Shown: positions 16,305-23,996 of the stretch, one piece after another
Position numbering within the stretch: the stretch's first letter is position 1
How the letters are laid out: each line of letters opens with the position of its first letter
Source: Rhodoferax sp.
GTDB lineage: Bacteria; Pseudomonadota; Gammaproteobacteria; Burkholderiales; Burkholderiaceae_C
Direction: 5' to 3'
NCBI RefSeq assembly: GCF_025354435.1
Contig: NZ_JANXMU010000029.1
Coordinates: 1 to 44,571 of the forward strand
Length of the DNA: 44,571 nucleotides
The notes under the pieces: model-generated
What the model saw: the letters and a program-made list of their open reading frames with translations, nothing else
Database searches by the model: none
What the model was told of the DNA's origin: nothing
Translations under genes and position numbers: made by a program

Positions 16305-17534
16305 TTACTGCTGTAGCAGCGCCAGTACACCCTGTGGCAGCTTGTTGGCCTGGGCGACCATGGCCGTACCGGCTTGTTGCAAGATCTGGTTGCGTGACAA
16401 ATTGGCTGTTTCCATCGCGAAGTCGGCATCCACAATCCGGCCCTTGGCGGCCGCCAGGTTTTCGACCTGGATGCTGATGTTGCTGACAGCGCTCTCAAAC
16501 CGGCTTTGCAAAGCGCCCAGATTGGCACGGGCCGAATTCACTTGGTCAATCGCTGCATCGATTTTCTTCAGCGCAACCCAGGCGTTGCGCTGGGTATCGA
16601 CGGTCAGCGTGTCAATTCCCAACGCGTCAGTCGTGGTGTTCGAGGCACTGATGCTCGATTGCATGCCGCCCGCACCCACGGCCAAACCGGTGGTGCCAGC
16701 CGAGAAACCGGTGAACGTGACTGCCGAAGGATCGCCATTGGAGTCCAGCTTTTGGGACAGCAAGTCGAATCGGTAGGACTGGTCGGGGTTTTGCGAGAGG
16801 TAGGCCGTGATGCCCGTGTCGGATGATTTACGGTTGATGGCTTCCACCACCTGGCCCATGCGTTCTTCGCCGGAGCTAGCAGCAGCCAGGCTGCCCAGGT
16901 CGATCGCCGAGGCCGAGCCTGTCACGCTGATCGTCAAGGTATTGGCCGCAATGGATGTCAGTGTGCTGACGGAGCTGGCTGCCACTGTGCTGGCCGACTG
17001 GTCATAAGCGTAGGCGACATCGGCCAGGCCTTTGGCGGTCGAGTTGGTCAAAGCACCCAACGATGCGACATCGCCCGAATTGGCGCCCACCTGGAACACG
17101 GCTCCGGCAAACGAACCGTCCAGGATTTTCTTGCCGTTGAACGAAGTTTGTTTGGCGATACGGTCGATTTCATCGGTCAGCTGGCCCACCTCGGCCTGCA
17201 ACGCAGCACGGTCGGCCTTGCTGTTGGTGGCGTTGCTGGACTGCACCGCCAGTTCACGCATCCGTTGCAGCATGTCACCGACCTTGCCCAGCGCACCTTC
17301 AGCCGTCTGCGATAGCGAAATGCCGTCATTGGCATTGCGGGCACCGACCGTCAGGCCGCGGATCTGGGTTGTCATGCGCTCCGAAATGGCCAATCCCGCA
17401 GCATCGTCCTTGGCACTGTTCACGCGCAAACCAGAGGACAAGCGCTGCATGGAGGTGGCGAGTGAACTGCTGGACGTGGCCAGATTACGCTGTGCATTCA
17501 GCGAATTGATATTGGTGTTGATCGTGGCAGCCAT
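16305..17534 (-). CDS. fliC: Flagellin (minus-strand copy)
   Basis: 409 residues starting [17 protein letters not shown]; the ATG (17532-17534) has AAAGGAG just upstream, and the longer open frame is not needed. The conserved N-terminal D0/D1 ([19 protein letters not shown]) and C-terminal helix ([16 protein letters not shown]) are intact; the Ser/Thr/Ala-rich centre would be surface exposed and is the likely place for O-glycans. It is paralogous and head-to-head with the flagellin at 17775-18992, sharing a 68-nt identical block. The gene follows the glycan island across a shared terminator. fliC/flaA naming is approximate. Confidence 0.96.
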   Translation of the reverse strand: MAATINTNINSLNAQRNLATSSSSLATSMQRLSSGLRVNSAKDDAAGLAISERMTTQIRGLTVGARNANDGISLSQTAEGALGKVGDMLQRMRELAVQSSNATNSKADRAALQAEVGQLTDEIDRIAKQTSFNGKKILDGSFAGAVFQVGANSGDVASLGALTNSTAKGLADVAYAYDQSASTVAASSVSTLTSIAANTLTISVTGSASAIDLGSLAAASSGEERMGQVVEAINRKSSDTGITAYLSQNPDQSYRFDLLSQKLDSNGDPSAVTFTGFSAGTTGLAVGAGGMQSSISASNTTTDALGIDTLTVDTQRNAWVALKKIDAAIDQVNSARANLGALQSRFESAVSNISIQVENLAAAKGRIVDADFAMETANLSRNQILQQAGTAMVAQANKLPQGVLALLQQ

Positions 17535-17558
17535 TACGGAGCTCCTTTGAGGATAAAT

Positions 17559-17597
17559 GTTGGCCAAAGCCGGTTGTGGTCAGCTCAGCTGGCCAAC
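17559..17597 (-). promoter_or_regulatory. Inverted repeat in the leader of the minus-strand flagellin gene
   Basis: GTTGGCCA (17559-17566) and TGGCCAAC (17590-17597) are perfect reverse complements with a 23-nt gap. They lie 25-63 nt upstream of the flagellin ATG and could form a stem in the leader RNA or be an operator. Function unknown. Confidence 0.4.
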
Positions 17598-17641
17598 GAC
17601 CATGAGCGGTAACTAAATTGTGGTCATTCGGGTTCGCGCCG

Positions 17642-17674
17642 TAACCGGGATAAGCGGCGAGAAAACCCCGGTTA
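17642..17674. promoter_or_regulatory. Operator-like inverted repeat between the flagellin genes
   Basis: TAACCGGG (17642-17649) and CCCGGTTA (17667-17674) are perfect 8-bp inverted repeats separated by 17 nt, near the middle of the 240-nt divergent control region. The repeat spans the weak sigma-28-like site for the minus-strand gene, so a bound regulator could affect it. Confidence 0.4.
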
Positions 17675-17678
17675 TTTG
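17651..17678 (-). promoter_or_regulatory. Weak sigma-28-like promoter for the minus-strand flagellin
   Basis: Read on the minus strand: CAAA, 16 nt, GCCGCTTA. The -10 matches the FliA consensus GCCGATAA at 6 of 8 positions, but the -35 has CAAA for TAAA and the spacer is one base longer than the usual 15. Much weaker than the plus-strand promoter. Confidence 0.35.
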
Positions 17679-17689
17679 CGCGCTAGCCC

Positions 17690-17716
17690 TAAAGTTTTCG
17701 CACGGACACCCGAAAA
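17690..17716 (+). promoter_or_regulatory. Sigma-28 (FliA) promoter of the plus-strand flagellin
   Basis: TAAAGTTT (17690-17697), exact to consensus, 11 nt, then CCCGAAAA (17709-17716), 6 of 8 to GCCGATAA. Spacing is exactly that of FliA promoters, and the site lies 58 nt before the flagellin ATG. Confidence 0.85.
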
Positions 17717-17774
17717 CATACCCAACGGGCCTTTTCATTGGTTCGTCATTGGACCCAACCTTAGGAGCTTTGAA

Positions 17775-18992
17775 ATGACCACCACCATCAATACCAACGT
17801 CAATTCGCTGAATGCCCAGCGTAATTTGATGTCGTCGTCGGCTTCGCTGGCGACTTCCATGCAACGCTTGTCTTCCGGCCTGCGCGTGAACAGCGCCAAG
17901 GACGATGCCGCCGGCTTGGCTATCGCTGAGCGCTTTTCCAGTCAGATCCGCGGCCTGACGGTCGGTGCCCGTAATGCCAATGACGGCATTTCGCTGGCGC
18001 AAACGGCTGAAGGCGCGTTGGGCAAGGTCGGCGACATGCTGCAACGGATGCGTGAACTGGCGGTGCAGTCCAGCAACGCCACCAACAGCAAGGCCGACCG
18101 CGCTGCGTTGCAATCTGAAGTGAGCCAGCTGACCGACGAAGTTGACCGCATTGCCAAGCAAACCACATTCAACGGCAGAAAACTGTTGGACGGCTCTTTT
18201 TCGGGAGCCGCCTTCCAGGTGGGTGCCAATGCAGGCGACAACATTACCGTGGGCGCACTGACCAATGCGGCTGCCAACGGTTTGTCCCAAGCTGCTTATG
18301 GTTTTGACTCTTCGGCTACCAGCATTGCCGCAAGCTCGGTCAGCACCCTGACCTCGATTGCATCGGGCCTGACAATTTCGGTGACTGGTTCTGGTACCAC
18401 CATCGATATCGGTGCGCTGCAGGCTGCCAGCTCGGGTTCTGAGCGTATGGGCCAATTGGTTGCGGCCATCAACCGCAAGTCTTCTGATACCGGTGTGACG
18501 GCCTTCTTGTCGCAGAACGACGACCAGACCTACCGTATCGATGTTGTGTCGCAAAAGCTGGACACAGCGGGCAACGCGGCACAGGTTACCTTTGCGGGTC
18601 TGGCCGCTGGCACAACCGGCTTGGCGATCACCACCATGGCATCCCAGCTCAGCGCAACCAGCACCACAACGGATGCACTGGGTATTGATACCTTGACCAT
18701 TGGCACACAGCGTGATGCCTGGGTCGCGATCAAGAAGCTGGATTCGGCAATCGACCAGGTGGACTCTGCCCGTGCAAAATTGGGCGCTTTGCAAAGCCGG
18801 TTCGACAGCGCAACAGGCAACATCGCGATCAACATCGAAAATCTGTCTGCCTCACGCGGCCGGATTGTGGATGCCGACTTTGCCGCAGAAACGGCCAACT
18901 TGTCCCGCACGCAGATTCTGCAGCAGGCTGGTACCGCGATGGTGGCCCAGGCCAACAAGCTGCCACAAAGCGTCTTGTCGCTGCTGCAATAA
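17775..18992 (+). CDS. fliC: Flagellin (plus-strand copy)
   Basis: 405 residues starting [17 protein letters not shown] at ATG 17775 behind TAGGAG (17762-17767). The N-terminal D0/D1 ([16 protein letters not shown]) and the C-terminal helices ([16 protein letters not shown]) are intact, with a variable Ser/Thr-rich middle. It is exported by the flagellar type III apparatus and polymerises under the FliD cap. It has the better FliA promoter of the pair, so it may be the main filament protein. A strong terminator follows before fliD. Two flagellins may differ in glycosylation or be used in different filament zones (inference). Confidence 0.97.
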   Translation: MTTTINTNVNSLNAQRNLMSSSASLATSMQRLSSGLRVNSAKDDAAGLAIAERFSSQIRGLTVGARNANDGISLAQTAEGALGKVGDMLQRMRELAVQSSNATNSKADRAALQSEVSQLTDEVDRIAKQTTFNGRKLLDGSFSGAAFQVGANAGDNITVGALTNAAANGLSQAAYGFDSSATSIAASSVSTLTSIASGLTISVTGSGTTIDIGALQAASSGSERMGQLVAAINRKSSDTGVTAFLSQNDDQTYRIDVVSQKLDTAGNAAQVTFAGLAAGTTGLAITTMASQLSATSTTTDALGIDTLTIGTQRDAWVAIKKLDSAIDQVDSARAKLGALQSRFDSATGNIAINIENLSASRGRIVDADFAAETANLSRTQILQQAGTAMVAQANKLPQSVLSLLQ

Positions 18993-19072
18993 GCCGCAAC
19001 GGCATCTCCTCCTACAAGCCAAGCGCACCATGCGCAGTTTGTAGAGAGGTAAAGAGGGTGCTAAAACTGAAA

Positions 19073-19106
19073 GGCGGATAAAGGAACCCCCTTTATCCGC
19101 CGTTTT
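19073..19106 (+). terminator. Intrinsic terminator after the plus-strand flagellin
   Basis: GGCGGATAAAGG (19073-19084), a 5-nt loop, CCTTTATCCGCC (19090-19101), then GTTTT. Perfect 12-bp stem with a short T-run, 81 nt after the flagellin stop. Confidence 0.88.
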
Positions 19107-19183
19107 GCCTTTTGGAATGCGGATACAAATACGGCTATTCGCAGCCACAACTACTGTGGCACGTCCTTGTTCTGGAGACCATC

Positions 19184-20611
19184 ATGGGTATTACAACAAC
19201 TGGCATCGGCAGTGGTTTGGATGTCGAAGGCATCATTACCAAGCTGGTTGCGCTGGAAAAGCAGCCTTTGACCTCGCTCCAGATCAAAGCGACCATCATC
19301 CAGACCAAGATTTCCGATTACTCGCAAGTCAAGGCGCTGATGTCAACCCTGACGGACACCGCGTCCAAACTGTCGCTGGACAGCGGGTGGAATAGTTTGT
19401 CGGTGGCATCTTCTGATAGCACGGCGGTATCGGCCACGGTAACCGGCATCGCCAGCGCCACCAGCTTCAGTGTCGGTGTGCAGCAATTGGCCAAGGCACA
19501 GTCCACCGTGTCTTCGGCCGTCACGGCTGGTGTGTCGGTGGGTTCGTCTGGCACCCTGACCTTGCAACTCGGCACCTGGACCAGCAATGCTTTCACGGCG
19601 GGCTCGGCGGCCAGCGTGCCGGTTACTGTTGCGGCAACCGACACCATGGCGCAAATCGCCAACAAAATTAACGACTCCGGGGCCGGTGTGATTGCCACGG
19701 TGCTGACCGACGCGTCTGGCGACCGCCTGATGTTGCGTTCATCCAGCACAGGAGAGTCGGCCGGTTTCCGCATACAAGCCACCGACGACGACGGCAACAA
19801 CACCGACAGCAGTGGCCTGTCCAAGCTTGCGTTTGACCTGGCTGCCCCCACCGCCTATGGCATGGGGGCCAACACGTACCAAGCTGGGCAAAACGCCAAG
19901 GCCACCATTAATGGCATCGCGATCACGTCCACGACCAATAAATTTGCCGGTGCAGTTGCGGGTTTGACCATCAATGCAACCGAAGTCACCACCAGCAATG
20001 TAGAAATCACCGCCACCAATGACAAGGCGGCCATTACGACCAACATCCAGGCGTTTGTCGATGCCTACAACGCGGTTAACAAGTATCTGGCCGATGCCAC
20101 CGCGTATGACGCCACCACCAAGAAATCGGGCGACTTGCAGGGCGATTCCACTGCGATCGGCATGCGCAATATGCTGCGCTCTATGCTGGGCACCAGTGTG
20201 GTGGGCGGGAGTTTGACGCATTTGTCCGACATTGGCTTGAGCATTGCGCGCGACGGCAGCATGACCGTGGATGCCACCAAGCTCAGTACCGCTTTGGACA
20301 ACCCCGCCAACGTGAAGACCTTGTTCGCCCAGAAGAACACCGACGCAAGCACCAACGGCATTGCCCGTAAGGTCAAGGCGTTTGCGGATGGTTTGTTGGC
20401 TTTCAGCGGAGGTTTGAACAACAAGGCCGATGCCTTGGCCGCCGAGGTCAAACGCAACTCCGATGACCAGGACAAGGTCACCGCCCGGGCTGCCTCTGTA
20501 GAGAAGCGCCTGCGCACCACCTACACCGCGCTGGACACCAAGATGGCGGGCCTGACGGCGCTCAGCACCTACATCACGCAGCAGGTGGAAGCCTGGAACA
20601 GCAGCAGGTAG
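19184..20611 (+). CDS. fliD: Flagellar filament cap protein FliD
   Basis: 475 residues; ATG 19184 has GGAG at 19174-19177. The N-terminus G-S-G-L-D-V-E-G-I-I-T-K-L-V-A-L-E-K-Q-P is the FliD_N signature. The middle has Ser/Thr-rich beta domains with I-N-D-S-G-A-G-V-I-A-T, and the C-terminal coiled coil (~410-475) holds K-V-T-A-R-A-A-S-V-E-K-R-L-R-T-T-Y. FliD caps the filament and folds exported flagellin. It lies after the flagellin terminator, so it probably has its own promoter, but none is convincing in 19107-19183. fliS and fliT follow. Confidence 0.96.
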   Translation: MGITTTGIGSGLDVEGIITKLVALEKQPLTSLQIKATIIQTKISDYSQVKALMSTLTDTASKLSLDSGWNSLSVASSDSTAVSATVTGIASATSFSVGVQQLAKAQSTVSSAVTAGVSVGSSGTLTLQLGTWTSNAFTAGSAASVPVTVAATDTMAQIANKINDSGAGVIATVLTDASGDRLMLRSSSTGESAGFRIQATDDDGNNTDSSGLSKLAFDLAAPTAYGMGANTYQAGQNAKATINGIAITSTTNKFAGAVAGLTINATEVTTSNVEITATNDKAAITTNIQAFVDAYNAVNKYLADATAYDATTKKSGDLQGDSTAIGMRNMLRSMLGTSVVGGSLTHLSDIGLSIARDGSMTVDATKLSTALDNPANVKTLFAQKNTDASTNGIARKVKAFADGLLAFSGGLNNKADALAAEVKRNSDDQDKVTARAASVEKRLRTTYTALDTKMAGLTALSTYITQQVEAWNSSR

Positions 20612-20704
20612 GCGATGGTGTTGGCTACAAAACTTTGCGATATTTCAACCAGACGGGGCTTGAGTTTTTGAATGCACTGCCGATAACTAATACATCAAGT
20701 TCAA

Positions 20705-21130
20705 ATGGATGCCTCCACCATGTTTACACCCGTAAGTGCCCGCGCCGCCTCCGCTTACAAACGCGTGGGTGCCCAAACCAGCATCGAAGGCGCAAGCCCC
20801 CACCAGGTGATTTGCCTGCTGTTTGAAGCGCTGGTGCAGTCCCTGCATGCTGCCCGTGGCTCCCTGGCGCGTGGCGATATCGAAGGCAAGGGCCAATCCA
20901 TTGGCAAGGCCGTGCGTATCCTGGAAGAAGGCCTGAAAGCCGCTCTGGACATTGAGTCTGGTGGTGAGCTGGCGGTGAATCTGCGCGGTGTGTACAACTA
21001 CAGCATTCTGCGGTTGACCACGGCGAATTTGAAGAACGACATTACTTTGATTGAAGAGGTGACGCAGTTGATCGTGCCCGTATTCGATGCCTGGAAAAGC
21101 ATCCCTCTGCCCCATGTCGGCAATGCATAA
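20705..21130 (+). CDS. fliS: Flagellar export chaperone FliS
   Basis: 141 residues, all-helical. Family features: S-A-Y-K-R-V-G-A-Q-T-S-I-E-G-A-S-P-H-Q-V-I-C-L-L-F-E-A-L near the N-terminus (written here as landmark residues Y-K-R-V and P-H-Q-V), R-G-D-I-E-G-K-G, and the L-K-A-A-L-D-x-E-x-G-G-E-L-A-x-N-L segment. FliS binds the C-terminus of flagellin in the cytoplasm and prevents early assembly. ATG 20720 (M-F-T-P-V-S-A-R-A) is an equally likely start, since neither has a clear ribosome site. The 93-nt gap from fliD holds nothing recognisable. Confidence 0.93.
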   Translation: MDASTMFTPVSARAASAYKRVGAQTSIEGASPHQVICLLFEALVQSLHAARGSLARGDIEGKGQSIGKAVRILEEGLKAALDIESGGELAVNLRGVYNYSILRLTTANLKNDITLIEEVTQLIVPVFDAWKSIPLPHVGNA

Positions 21131-21158
21131 GCCCCTCCCACCTTGCCGGACCCAGACC

Positions 21159-21458
21159 ATGTCGCAAATTCTGATTGACTACTACAAAGCCATCGAGGAC
21201 AGCAGCTTCAAGATGCTGAAGGCCGCCCAGATGGAAGACTGGGACGAGGTCGTGCGCTACGAAGGCGCTTGCGCCGTGCTCATTGAGCAATTGCGCCACC
21301 AGTCCATGGCCGACCAGTTGACCCCCGAGAACAAGACCGAAAAAGCCCGCATCATGCAACGCATTCTGCGCAACGACGCACAGATACGCTGCCTGACCGA
21401 GCCCTGGATCCAGCAGTTTGAGCAAATCCTGGAGTGTAAGCCCCAGTTGCTGCATTGA
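21159..21458 (+). CDS. fliT: Flagellar protein FliT (putative chaperone of FliD)
   Basis: 99 residues, helical, from ATG 21159; the earlier open frame is discarded because this start gives a FliT-like N-terminus (I-L-I-D-Y-Y-K-A-I-E-D-S-S). W-D-E-V-V-R-Y-E and I-M-Q-R-I-L-R-N-D-A-Q-I-R-C-L-T fit the family, which binds FliD and, in enterics, FlhDC. Position after fliD-fliS supports the call more than sequence alone. The TGA stop begins a palindromic repeat. Confidence 0.82.
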   Translation: MSQILIDYYKAIEDSSFKMLKAAQMEDWDEVVRYEGACAVLIEQLRHQSMADQLTPENKTEKARIMQRILRNDAQIRCLTEPWIQQFEQILECKPQLLH

Positions 21459-21514
21459 TATAAAAATAATAGCGGCTAGCGTATATGGAACATACGTTAG
21501 AAGCCAATTTAATG
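21456..21514 (+). repeat. Intergenic palindromic repeat, copy 3
   Basis: Begins at the fliT stop (TGATATAAAAATAATAGCGG), continues CTAGCGTATATGGAACATACG and TTAGAAGCCAATTTAATG. Arms CTAGCGTAT and ATACGTTAG pair with one mismatch. Same orientation as fliT; it runs into the hairpin terminator at 21511. Confidence 0.78.
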
Positions 21515-21546
21515 AAAAAAAGCCCCGTTAGGGGCTTTTTTTCATT
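21511..21546. terminator. Bidirectional intrinsic terminator after fliT
   Basis: Perfect 16-bp inverted repeat: AATGAAAAAAAGCCCC, loop GTTA, GGGGCTTTTTTTCATT. A- and T-tracts flank a GC stem, so it works for fliD-S-T and possibly for fliE coming from the other side. Confidence 0.92.
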
Positions 21547-21578
21547 GGAATACCAGCCGCCTGTGGCGGTTAAGAATT

Positions 21579-21637
21579 CACTATGTATTTAATAGCTGTC
21601 TACGAAGGTTGGATATGCGCTAGCGACCTAAAAAGCA
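21579..21637 (+). repeat. Intergenic palindromic repeat, copy 4
   Basis: Diverged copy: CACTATGTATTTAATAGCTG, then TCTACGAAGGTTGGATATGC and GCTAGCGACCTAAAAAG. Matches copy 2 most closely at the left end (CTATGTATT-AATAGCT). Located downstream of fliT in the same orientation, after the terminator. Confidence 0.65.
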
Positions 21638-21639
21638 CA

Positions 21640-21755
21640 TAACCACCGCATAGCTGCTCCGTCCAGAACAGCGCAGGGCCGGCTTTGCCAGACTGCTGCT
21701 GTTGTCCCCTGCAAGGGGGTTGGCGAAAACACGAAGTGTGCAGCCTGGGGGGGGG
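21640..21755. other. GC-rich non-coding stretch with small hairpins, 3' of fliE
   Basis: No gene is seen. The stretch holds CCCC-TGCAA-GGGG and ACAC-GAA-GTGT hairpins followed by a nine-G run just beyond the fliE stop. It looks like a dispersed 3'-flank element of this bacterial family (from memory), and may serve as terminator for fliE. Confidence 0.35.
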
Positions 21756-22073
21756 TCACACCTGCATATTCATGATGTCGCTATACGCCTGCACCATGCG
21801 GTTGCGCACATGCAGCGTGGCCTGAAAGCCGATCTGGGCTTTCTGGATCGCCACCATGGTTTCTTCCAGACTCACGTTCGGGTTCTCCATCTGCACTTCA
21901 TTTTGCAGTTGGGTGGCGTTGTTTTGTGCCGCACTCACCTCGGCCAGAGCGCCCTTGAGCGCGCTGGAGAAACCGGCGCTTTTCGCCTCCGAAGTGGGGG
22001 TGGTAGGCGTGCGCTGCACCATGCCCGTGCGGTTGGGCATGCTGGTCGATACGGGGGATAAGCGGAGATCCAT
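21756..22073 (-). CDS. fliE: Flagellar hook-basal body complex protein FliE
   Basis: 105 residues on the minus strand, ATG at 22071-22073 with GGAGGGA upstream (22080-22086). C-terminal part N-P-N-V-S-L-E-E-T-M-V-A-I-Q-K-A and V-R-N-R-M-V-Q-A-Y-S-D-I-M-N-M-Q-V is the FliE signature. FliE joins the MS ring to the rod and is an early type III substrate. It is divergent from fliF across a 177-nt control region, as in many proteobacteria. The longer open frame upstream (to 22301) is not used. Confidence 0.95.
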   Translation of the reverse strand: MDLRLSPVSTSMPNRTGMVQRTPTTPTSEAKSAGFSSALKGALAEVSAAQNNATQLQNEVQMENPNVSLEETMVAIQKAQIGFQATLHVRNRMVQAYSDIMNMQV

Positions 22074-22152
22074 GACAGTTCCCTCCAGGGGATGGATACG
22101 AATGCGCCAATCGTAGTGGGGCGCAGTCGGTGTATGGTGCTGAAAAGGCAGC

Positions 22153-22179
22153 CAAAACCCCGGCTTATCAGGCCGATGG
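22153..22179 (+). promoter_or_regulatory. Possible sigma-28-like promoter upstream of fliF
   Basis: CAAA (22153-22156), 15 nt, GCCGATGG (22172-22179). Spacing is consensus and the -10 matches GCCGATAA at 6 of 8; the -35 has CAAA for TAAA. Basal-body operons are usually class II, so this may be coincidence or a mixed control site. Confidence 0.3.
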
Positions 22180-22250
22180 TTTGGCGGCTTGCCCGAATAA
22201 TCAAGCCCGTTAGTGGAGCAAGCTCGCGCCATACCGATCCGGAAAGCATG

Positions 22251-23987
22251 ATGTCTGCAGTCGCCGAAATACCCGCACCGACCCTCTCGCCATTGACGCA
22301 AAGACTGGCCAATTTGGACCGTCCGCAGCGTATGCGCTTGGGCGCGGGTATCGCTTTGCTGGTGGTGGGGGCTTTAATAGCCGTACTGTTGGGGCGGCAG
22401 CCGGACTACAAGGTGCTCTATACCAACCTGGCCGACAAAGACGGTGGTGCCATCGTGGCGCAATTGTCGCAAATGAATGTGCCCTACAAGTACACCGAGG
22501 GCGGCGGTGCCATCATGGTGCCTGCCGATAAAGTGCACGACACCCGTTTGCGCCTGGCCTCCCTGGGTCTGCCCAAGGGCTCGGTGGTCGGCTTCGAGCT
22601 GATGGAAGCCAACCGCTTTGGCATGACGCAGTTCCAGGAGCGGCTGGCCTTCCAGCGCGGCTTGGAGGGCGAATTGACCCGTTCCATCCAAGCCTTGTCG
22701 TCCGTGTCCAGCGCACGGGTGCACTTGGCCCTGCCCAGCCAAAACGGATTTTTCAGAGAACAGCAAAAACCCTCGGCATCGATCTTGGTGAGCCTGCAGC
22801 CCGGCCAGTCGCTCGACCGCACGCAGCTGGCGGGCATCGTGCATTTGGTCGCCTCCAGCGTGCCCGAGCTGCTGCCCAGCGCCGTTAGCGTGCTCGACGA
22901 CACCGGCAAGCTGCTGTCGCAGTCGCCCGACGGCACGGGCGGAGCCGATGCCGAGCAACTGCAGTACGTGCAACGGATTGAGCAACAGTACAGCCGCCGC
23001 ATCCTGGACATGCTGGAGCCGATTGTGGGCCGCCAGAACGTTAAAGCCCAGGTCACGGCCGAGGTTGATTTTTCGCAAACCGAGTCCACCGCCGAATCGC
23101 ACCGGCCCAATCTGGCTACCGATGCCAGCGCCGTGCGCAGCCAGCAGGTGGTAGAAACCGGTGGCGGGGCCCAGGGCTCGCCGCAGCCCAGCGGCATCCC
23201 CGGAGCCACCTCCAACCAGCCACCGGCTTCGGCCGCCGCGCCCATCAACGGCCCCGCCGTGGCCTTGACCGCTGCTGGCTCGGCCGGTGCGGCCGCAGCG
23301 GGCGGCCCGGCAGCCGGTGCCAAGCGCGAATCTGTGACCAATTACGAGGTGGACAAGACGGTGCGGGTGGTGCGCGGCGGCTCCGGTTCCATCAAACGGC
23401 TGAGCGCTGCTGTGGTGGTGAACCACGCCGTTGCTGCCGACGAAAAGGGCCAGCCCACCACCAAAGCGCTGAGTGAGCAGCAAATCGAGCAAATGACCGC
23501 CCTGGTGCGCGAGTCCATCGGCTTCAACAAAGACCGTGGTGATTCGGTCAACCTGATGAACGCGCCCTTCCTGGTGGACGTACCGGTGGTAGACAACACT
23601 CCGCTGTGGAAACAACCCGAAACCCTGGAGATGGCCCGTAACTTGGCCTGGCCGGTGGGCACTGTGCTGCTGGCGCTGCTGGTGATTCTGGGCCTGGTGC
23701 GCCCTGCTTTGAAAGCGATGGCGGAGCCCAAACCGGTGCCGGTGGAGCCTGCAGCCCTGGGCCCGGATGGGCAACCGCTGGCGCTGGGTATGGGGCCGCT
23801 GGGTGGCCCACTGGATGCGTTGGTGGCGGGAGATACGCCGCGCGGCACCATCATCGGCCCCGACGGCATCCAGATTCTGGCCCCCACCGACCACCAGTTG
23901 CGGCTGGAGGATGCGCGCCAACTGGCCCGCACCAACTCCACCGCTGTGGCCAATATCGTAAAAAACTGGATCAACGGCGAAGACTGA
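22251..23987 (+). CDS. fliF: Flagellar MS-ring protein FliF
   Basis: 578 residues. ATG 22251 is preferred (GGAAAG at 22241-22246); the adjacent ATG 22248 is possible and the frame upstream is a shadow. First membrane helix ~28-46 (A-G-I-A-L-L-V-V-G-A-L-I-A-V-L-L), then Y-K-V-L-Y-T-N-L and the YscJ/FliF ring-building domain (F-Q-R-G-L-E-G-E-L-T-R-S-I). A Pro/Ala-rich linker (~310-360) comes before the second membrane helix (V-G-T-V-L-L-A-L-L-V-I-L-G-L-V). The C-terminal N-W-I-N-G-E tail binds FliG. It opens a fliFGHIJK operon. Confidence 0.96.
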   Translation: MSAVAEIPAPTLSPLTQRLANLDRPQRMRLGAGIALLVVGALIAVLLGRQPDYKVLYTNLADKDGGAIVAQLSQMNVPYKYTEGGGAIMVPADKVHDTRLRLASLGLPKGSVVGFELMEANRFGMTQFQERLAFQRGLEGELTRSIQALSSVSSARVHLALPSQNGFFREQQKPSASILVSLQPGQSLDRTQLAGIVHLVASSVPELLPSAVSVLDDTGKLLSQSPDGTGGADAEQLQYVQRIEQQYSRRILDMLEPIVGRQNVKAQVTAEVDFSQTESTAESHRPNLATDASAVRSQQVVETGGGAQGSPQPSGIPGATSNQPPASAAAPINGPAVALTAAGSAGAAAAGGPAAGAKRESVTNYEVDKTVRVVRGGSGSIKRLSAAVVVNHAVAADEKGQPTTKALSEQQIEQMTALVRESIGFNKDRGDSVNLMNAPFLVDVPVVDNTPLWKQPETLEMARNLAWPVGTVLLALLVILGLVRPALKAMAEPKPVPVEPAALGPDGQPLALGMGPLGGPLDALVAGDTPRGTIIGPDGIQILAPTDHQLRLEDARQLARTNSTAVANIVKNWINGED

Positions 23988-23996
23988 GGCAACCCC

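Noticed and set aside
19154-19172. Possible sigma-54 site (TGGCACGTCCTTGT) before fliD
   Set aside because: The spacing is one base short, GT stands for GC, and it lies too close to the fliD ribosome site.
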